Source of the DNA: Candidatus Aminicenantota bacterium
GTDB taxonomy: Bacteria; Acidobacteriota; Aminicenantia; Aminicenantales; UBA4085
Reading direction: 5' to 3'
NCBI GenBank assembly: GCA_003154255.1
Contig: PMCY01000110.1
Location: 5,447 to 15,306, forward strand
Length of the DNA: 9,860 nt
Shown: piece after piece, positions 6,216-9,860 of the stretch
Layout of the letters: each line of letters begins with the position of its first letter
Position numbering within the stretch: position 1 is the first letter of the stretch
Translations under genes and position numbers: made by a program
The notes under the pieces: generated by a model
Database searches by the model: none
What the model saw: only the letters and a program-made list of their open reading frames with translations
Told to the model about the DNA's origin: nothing

Positions 6216-8291
6216 TCAGAGGATCTGGGTATAGGGCGTGCGGTCCTTGAATTCCTGTTGTTTGCCGTCGTTCCACGTCCGGACCGGCCGGAGGTAGCCG
6301 ACAATGCGGGAGTAGACCTCGGTCGTCGAGCCGCAATCCGGGCAGGCCGGGTGCTGGCCCTTGATGTAGCCGTGATGCTCGCAGACGCTGAACGTCGGGG
6401 TGATGCTGAAGTACGGAATGCGCGTCTGGGCGATTTTCTGGACGAGCTTGCGGCAGGTCGCCCCGTCGATGGCCTCGGGCAGGAAGGTATGGAAAATCGT
6501 GCCGCCCGTGTAAAGGGTCTGGACGCTCTCCTGGTGCTGGAGCGCCTCGAAGACGTCGCGGGTGGCATCCACGTTGAGCTGGGTGCTGTTGGTCAGATAA
6601 GGGTGTTTTTCCGTTCCGGAGACGATGATCTGGGGATATTTCTGCTTGTCCAGCCGGGCCAGGCGGTAGGAGGTGGATTCGGCCGGCGTGGCCTCCAGGT
6701 TATAAAGATTGCCTGTTTCCTCTTGGAATTGGCGCAGCACGCCGCGCATGAAATCGAGGATGTCCACGGCGAAGGCCTTGCCTTCGGGCGTCCCGATGCC
6801 CCGGCCCTGGAAATTGAGGCTGGCTTCGTGCATGCCGCAGACGCCGATCGTGGAGAAATGGTTGTTGAAGTGGCCCAGATAGACCTTGGTGTAAGGCATG
6901 ATGCCCCGCTCCAGCATGTTGTTGACGATCTCCCGCTTGGTTTCCAGGGAGTCCTTGGCCAGGACCATCAATTCCTTGAGGTGGGACTTGAACTCCTCGA
7001 TGGTCTTGGAGGTATAGCCGAGACGGTTGAAATTGATGGTCACGACACCGATCGAACCGGTCGAATCGCCGGGACCCCAGATGCTGCCGGGACGGCGCAT
7101 CAGCTCACGCTGGTCGAGGTTGAGGCGGCAGCACATGGCCCGGATGTCGCCGGGATTCATGTTTGTGCCGATGTAATTCTGGAAATAAGGAATGCCGTAC
7201 TTGGCCGTGGCGTCGAAAAGGAGCTTGGCGTTGGGCGAATCCCAGTCGAAATCGTTGGTCAGGTTGTAGGTCGGGATGGGGAAGGTGAAGACCCGGCCCT
7301 GGTGGTCGCCCTCAACCATAAGCTCCAGGAAAGCGCGGTTGATGACGTCCATCTCCTTCTGGTACTCGCCGTAGAACGAGTCCAGTTCCTTGCCGCCGAC
7401 GACGACCCGTTTGTTCAGCAGGTCGGGAGGGACTGTCCAATCGAAGGTCAGATTGGAGAAGGGCGTCTGCCAGCCCCAGCGCGAAGGCACGTTGAGCCCG
7501 TAAACGAGCTTCTGGATATCCTGTTTGACGTGATCGTAATCCAGCTTGTCGTTGCGGACGAACGGCGCCAGGAGGGTGTCGACGCTGGAGAAGGCCTGGG
7601 CCCCGGCGAACTCGCCCTGCATCGTCCCGATGTAGTTGACCATGTGCAGAGTGGCCGTTTCCAGATGCTTGGCCGGCGAAGAATGGACCTGGTTGGGGAC
7701 ATGGCCGAAGCCGCGCCGCAGGAGGTTCTCCAGGGACCAGCCGGCGCAATAGCCGACGATGGGATAGGAGAGATCGTGAAGGTGGAAATCACCTTCCTGG
7801 TGGGCCCGCTTGATGGGCTCGGTGTAGATATGGTTGAGGGCGTAGTTCGAAAGGACTTCGCCGGAGACCCGGGCATTCAAACCAGAAAAACTCATCGTCC
7901 CTTCGTTGGAGTTTTCCCGGATCTTCCAGTCGTGGTCGGAGATATAGTCCTTGATGAGGCGTTCCAGATTGATCCCCGTCTGCTTGGCTTCGCGGACGCT
8001 CTTGTGGCGCTCGCGGTAGAGGATGTAGGACTTGGCCACCTCGAGGTAGCCGCGCTTCATCAACACCATCTCCACCATGTCCTGGATCTGCTCGACCGAG
8101 GGGACGGTGTATCCGCCGAACTTTTCCTCGATGACGAAGGTGACGATATCGGAAACGGTCTTGGCTTGGGAGAAATCATCGACGCCCTGCGACTTCATGG
8201 CCTGGTGGATGGCGTGGGTGATCTTGTCTTGGGCGAAATCCACGACTGTGCCGTCGCGCTTCTTGATCCGGGCGATCATTTTTGATGTCAT
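6216..8291 (-). CDS. nrdD: Anaerobic (class III) ribonucleoside-triphosphate reductase
   Basis: The product has 691 residues. It reduces NTPs to dNTPs by a glycyl-radical mechanism and works only without oxygen. An N-terminal ATP-cone (about 5-95, KKRDGTVVDF then KRGYLEVAKSYILYRERH) gives allosteric control by ATP/dATP. The catalytic barrel contains PTYNLTNDFDWD (340-351), MCCRLNLD (386-393) and GVCGMHEA (483-490). The C-terminal zinc site is C637-x2-H640 and C650-x2-C653 (a His in place of one of the four cysteines of the E. coli enzyme). The radical glycine is G665 in RIVGYLRPV, followed by the conserved tail WNDGKQQEF. The Cys/His zinc site and tail resemble the Thermotoga-type enzymes and not E. 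coli NrdD. A strong AAGGAGG lies just upstream of the ATG. It is the first gene of the operon with glutaredoxin, nrdG and dut. Confidence 0.97.
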   Translation of the reverse strand: MTSKMIARIKKRDGTVVDFAQDKITHAIHQAMKSQGVDDFSQAKTVSDIVTFVIEEKFGGYTVPSVEQIQDMVEMVLMKRGYLEVAKSYILYRERHKSVREAKQTGINLERLIKDYISDHDWKIRENSNEGTMSFSGLNARVSGEVLSNYALNHIYTEPIKRAHQEGDFHLHDLSYPIVGYCAGWSLENLLRRGFGHVPNQVHSSPAKHLETATLHMVNYIGTMQGEFAGAQAFSSVDTLLAPFVRNDKLDYDHVKQDIQKLVYGLNVPSRWGWQTPFSNLTFDWTVPPDLLNKRVVVGGKELDSFYGEYQKEMDVINRAFLELMVEGDHQGRVFTFPIPTYNLTNDFDWDSPNAKLLFDATAKYGIPYFQNYIGTNMNPGDIRAMCCRLNLDQRELMRRPGSIWGPGDSTGSIGVVTINFNRLGYTSKTIEEFKSHLKELMVLAKDSLETKREIVNNMLERGIMPYTKVYLGHFNNHFSTIGVCGMHEASLNFQGRGIGTPEGKAFAVDILDFMRGVLRQFQEETGNLYNLEATPAESTSYRLARLDKQKYPQIIVSGTEKHPYLTNSTQLNVDATRDVFEALQHQESVQTLYTGGTIFHTFLPEAIDGATCRKLVQKIAQTRIPYFSITPTFSVCEHHGYIKGQHPACPDCGSTTEVYSRIVGYLRPVRTWNDGKQQEFKDRTPYTQIL

Positions 8292-8352
8292 CTCTCCCCT
8301 CCTTGCCTGGGCCCGCTAAAAAATCCAACAAAACGAAAAAAATATTTTCCGT

Positions 8353-8368
8353 TTGCTATATCTTGTGG
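8353..8368. promoter_or_regulatory. NrdR box candidate, promoter-distal
   Basis: TTGCTATATCTTGTGG matches the published NrdR box pattern acaCwAtATaTwGtgt at 11 of 16 positions, including the central CTATAT and TTGTG. It shares the direct repeat ATATCTTGT with the second box exactly 32 bp away. Confidence 0.55.
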
Positions 8369-8380
8369 GTTTTCAGGTTC

Positions 8381-8404
8381 GTAAATACAATATCTTGTAT
8401 TTAC
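8381..8404. promoter_or_regulatory. NrdR box candidate within a 24-bp palindrome
   Basis: ATACAATATCTTGTAT (8385-8400) matches the NrdR box consensus at 13 of 16 positions. It lies in a larger inverted repeat: arms GTAAATACAA (8381-8390) and TTGTATTTAC (8395-8404) are perfect complements around TATC. NrdR is the ATP-cone repressor of ribonucleotide reductase genes in many bacteria and binds paired boxes about three helical turns apart, as here. Confidence 0.75.
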
Positions 8405-8413
8405 CGGAGGAAA

Positions 8414-8441
8414 TTTATACCTATCGGCCGGAAGCTGTCAA
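8414..8441 (-). promoter_or_regulatory. Promoter of the nrdD operon
   Basis: On the minus strand a perfect TTGACA (8441-8436) precedes TATAAA (8419-8414) by 16 bp. The predicted start is near 8407, leaving a leader of about 115 nt that carries both NrdR box candidates. The repressor would therefore act just downstream of the start point. Confidence 0.75.
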
Positions 8442-8517
8442 GGGATTTTTTCCGCATATTTTTCGGCCGGCCCCAGGAAAGGGAAAAGGCCGGATTTGAA
8501 GGGCCGTCCGGCGGCGA

Positions 8518-9138
8518 TCAGCCGTTCGAACGTCCGGGCTTGACGCCCAGACCCGCCAATTCCGTTTCCAGGTCGATCTGCGGACCGTAAACCAGGGCGT
8601 TCAACCCCATCCGTGCGGCCCCTTCAATATTGTCCCGGAGATCGTCGATGAAGACGGCCGCTTCGGGCCGCGTTTCCGTCAGGCCGAGGACCTCCCGGAA
8701 GACGGCCGGATCGGGCTTCATGGCCCCTTGGTCGAAGGAGAGGACGTAAGCATCAAAAATCAGGATTTCGGGAAAGCGGCGCTTGATGAACGTCCAGCGC
8801 ATGACGTCCGTGCTCGACAACAGGGCCATTTTATAGAACGGCCGGAGACGGCGGTAAAGATCCAGCACGGACGGATTGAGGGTGAAGATGTCGACATAGA
8901 GGGCAAAGAACTCCTCGTAGCCGGCCGTGAGACCCAGAAGCTCCTTGACGTTCCGATAGAAATCGAGCGGGGACACCGCCCCCTTCTCGAACAGCACGGC
9001 CAGATCCAGATTGTCGTGGGTGACGCGGCGGATCTCCTCCGGGGAATGCGCCGTATACGGCGCCAGCTTGCGGAAGAAGATGGTGTTGTCGAAACGGAGG
9101 AGGACGTTGCCCAGATCGGAGATGATCGTATCGATCAT
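8518..9138 (-). CDS. HAD-superfamily hydrolase, YihX-like
   Basis: The product has 206 residues. All four HAD motifs are present: motif I SDLGNVLLRFD with nucleophile D8 (the DLGNV form, in which the usual second Asp is Gly, as in YihX-like phosphatases), motif II LLSST (107-110), motif III K141 in GAMKPDPAVF, and motif IV D165/D166 in FIDDLRDN. The helical cap lies between motifs I and II (about 17-90), the subfamily IA arrangement. The likely activity is dephosphorylation of a small sugar phosphate or similar; the substrate is unknown. The start ATG overlaps the stop of the upstream transporter gene (ATGA), so the two are translationally coupled. The longer open frame upstream of 9138 is a shadow of the transporter gene. 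Confidence 0.85.
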   Translation of the reverse strand: MIDTIISDLGNVLLRFDNTIFFRKLAPYTAHSPEEIRRVTHDNLDLAVLFEKGAVSPLDFYRNVKELLGLTAGYEEFFALYVDIFTLNPSVLDLYRRLRPFYKMALLSSTDVMRWTFIKRRFPEILIFDAYVLSFDQGAMKPDPAVFREVLGLTETRPEAAVFIDDLRDNIEGAARMGLNALVYGPQIDLETELAGLGVKPGRSNG

Positions 9139-9860
9139 GACGCGGACGCCTGGGGCCTCTCCAGGCCGCCGCCCTCGCGCCGGTCCGCGCGCTTCAGGAG
9201 AAAGGCGAAGACCAGACCGGCCACACCCAGCCCGGCGAACATGATGGCGCTGGCCGTATACGAATCGGTCAGGTCTCGAAGCTTGCCGTTGAAAAAGGGA
9301 AAGAGGGCCAGCCCGATGTTCTGGATCATGGTCGTCAGGCCGAAGGCCGTCCCGACCTTGTCCTTGGGCACAAGGAGGGGGATGGTCGGCCACATGGCCG
9401 CCGGGACGAGGACGAAGGCAAACCCCAGGGCGATCATGGGATAGACCGGGTAGAGGCGGGTCAGGCCCATGACCAGGTGGCTGGGGATCAGGATGAGCGA
9501 GCCGATGATCATCAGGGTGGCCCGCCGGCCGACCTTGTCCACCAGCCGCCCGGCGAAGGGAGCAAAGATCATCGAGGCGAAGATGACGATGCTGGTGATG
9601 CCCGGCGCGGTGCTGAACATATGGAACAGATTGAAGAAGACCTGGCTCAGGAAGCTGCCCGCGCTGGGCGAAACGTCCGGGATTCCCCACTTGGTGGAAA
9701 AGAGATGCGTGGACAGGGCGGTGAAGGGGAAGATGGCCGAATAAAACGTGACACAGAGGAGTGTCACATACCAATAAGAGGGCTTGAAGGCCTTGATATC
9801 CGCCAGGACGATCTTGTCGCTGCCCTGGCTCGATTTGGTCTTCAGGATCCGTTCGCCCCG
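9135..9860 (-). CDS. MFS transporter, C-terminal half (N-terminus off window)
   Basis: There are 241 visible residues, and the frame is open to the right edge. The visible part begins in the cytoplasmic central loop (about 20 residues with KTKSSQGSDKI), then runs into IKAFKPSYWYVTLLCVTFYSAIFPF, which is transmembrane helix 7, and on through helices 8-12. GRLVDKVGRR is the MFS motif A copy of the C-terminal half, in the loop between helices 8 and 9. The wording of helix 7 (VTFYSAIFPF) resembles the MFSD1-like branch of the superfamily, whose animal member exports dipeptides from lysosomes; that assignment is tentative and no substrate is claimed. The GTG at 9767 is an internal codon and not the start. 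It forms an operon with the HAD gene downstream. Confidence 0.85.
   Translation of the reverse strand, partial: RGERILKTKSSQGSDKIVLADIKAFKPSYWYVTLLCVTFYSAIFPFTALSTHLFSTKWGIPDVSPSAGSFLSQVFFNLFHMFSTAPGITSIVIFASMIFAPFAGRLVDKVGRRATLMIIGSLILIPSHLVMGLTRLYPVYPMIALGFAFVLVPAAMWPTIPLLVPKDKVGTAFGLTTMIQNIGLALFPFFNGKLRDLTDSYTASAIMFAGLGVAGLVFAFLLKRADRREGGGLERPQASAS

Noticed and set aside
6258..8285. Long plus-strand open frame (675 codons) opposite nrdD
   Set aside because: It is an antisense shadow of nrdD caused by high G+C. The product has no domain and biased composition, while the minus strand encodes every NrdD motif.
8467..8493. CCGGCC/GGCCGG hairpin after the HAD gene as a terminator
   Set aside because: The stem is 6 bp with a 15-nt loop and no T-run follows on the minus strand, so it is too weak to call.
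9139..9774. N-terminal extension of the HAD protein by 212 residues
   Set aside because: This stretch is out of frame with the transporter encoded there. The HAD fold starts exactly at the ATG at 9138, which overlaps the transporter stop.

Overview
The window reads as a chromosomal segment of a G+C-rich, Gram-negative-type anaerobe. The evidence is a beta-barrel outer-membrane protein ending in Phe, a class III (oxygen-sensitive, glycyl-radical) ribonucleotide reductase operon, and strong G+C bias in most genes. A lineage near the Acidobacteriota/Aminicenantes would fit the gene mix, but that is a guess from style and not shown by the sequence.

Left part (1-2704). A FAD-dependent dehydrogenase of the GlpA/LhgO type runs off the left edge on the minus strand. 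It diverges from a small secreted beta-barrel protein (1038-1688, +). That gene converges with, and overlaps by four bases, a minus-strand membrane protein carrying a SRPBCC (START-like) domain (1685-2704).

Middle part (about 2820-4810). This islet looks less G+C-rich than its flanks and is on the plus strand. It holds a PadR-family repressor, with two palindromes in its promoter and possibly a leaderless start, and an unrecognised secreted protein of about 300 residues. A gene-free AT-rich stretch with a REP- or terminator-like inverted repeat follows. The pair may be a self-contained acquired regulator plus effector.

Right part (4814-8441), minus strand. This is a compact nucleotide-metabolism operon, in transcription order nrdD (class III RNR with ATP-cone), a small glutaredoxin/NrdH-like protein, an nrdG-type radical-SAM activase, and dut (dUTPase). 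It is preceded by a good sigma70-type promoter and two tandem sites matching the NrdR box, 32 bp apart. Together these genes activate NrdD, supply its electrons, make dNTPs without oxygen, and remove dUTP. The glutaredoxin between nrdD and nrdG suggests a thiol-reduced enzyme, not a formate-reduced one.

Far right (8518-9860), minus strand. A YihX-like HAD phosphatase is translationally coupled (ATGA overlap) to the C-terminal half of an MFS transporter that runs off the right edge. No rRNA, tRNA, CRISPR array, transposase or prophage gene was seen. The best candidates for a second look are the NrdR-controlled class III RNR operon and the PadR/secreted-protein islet.
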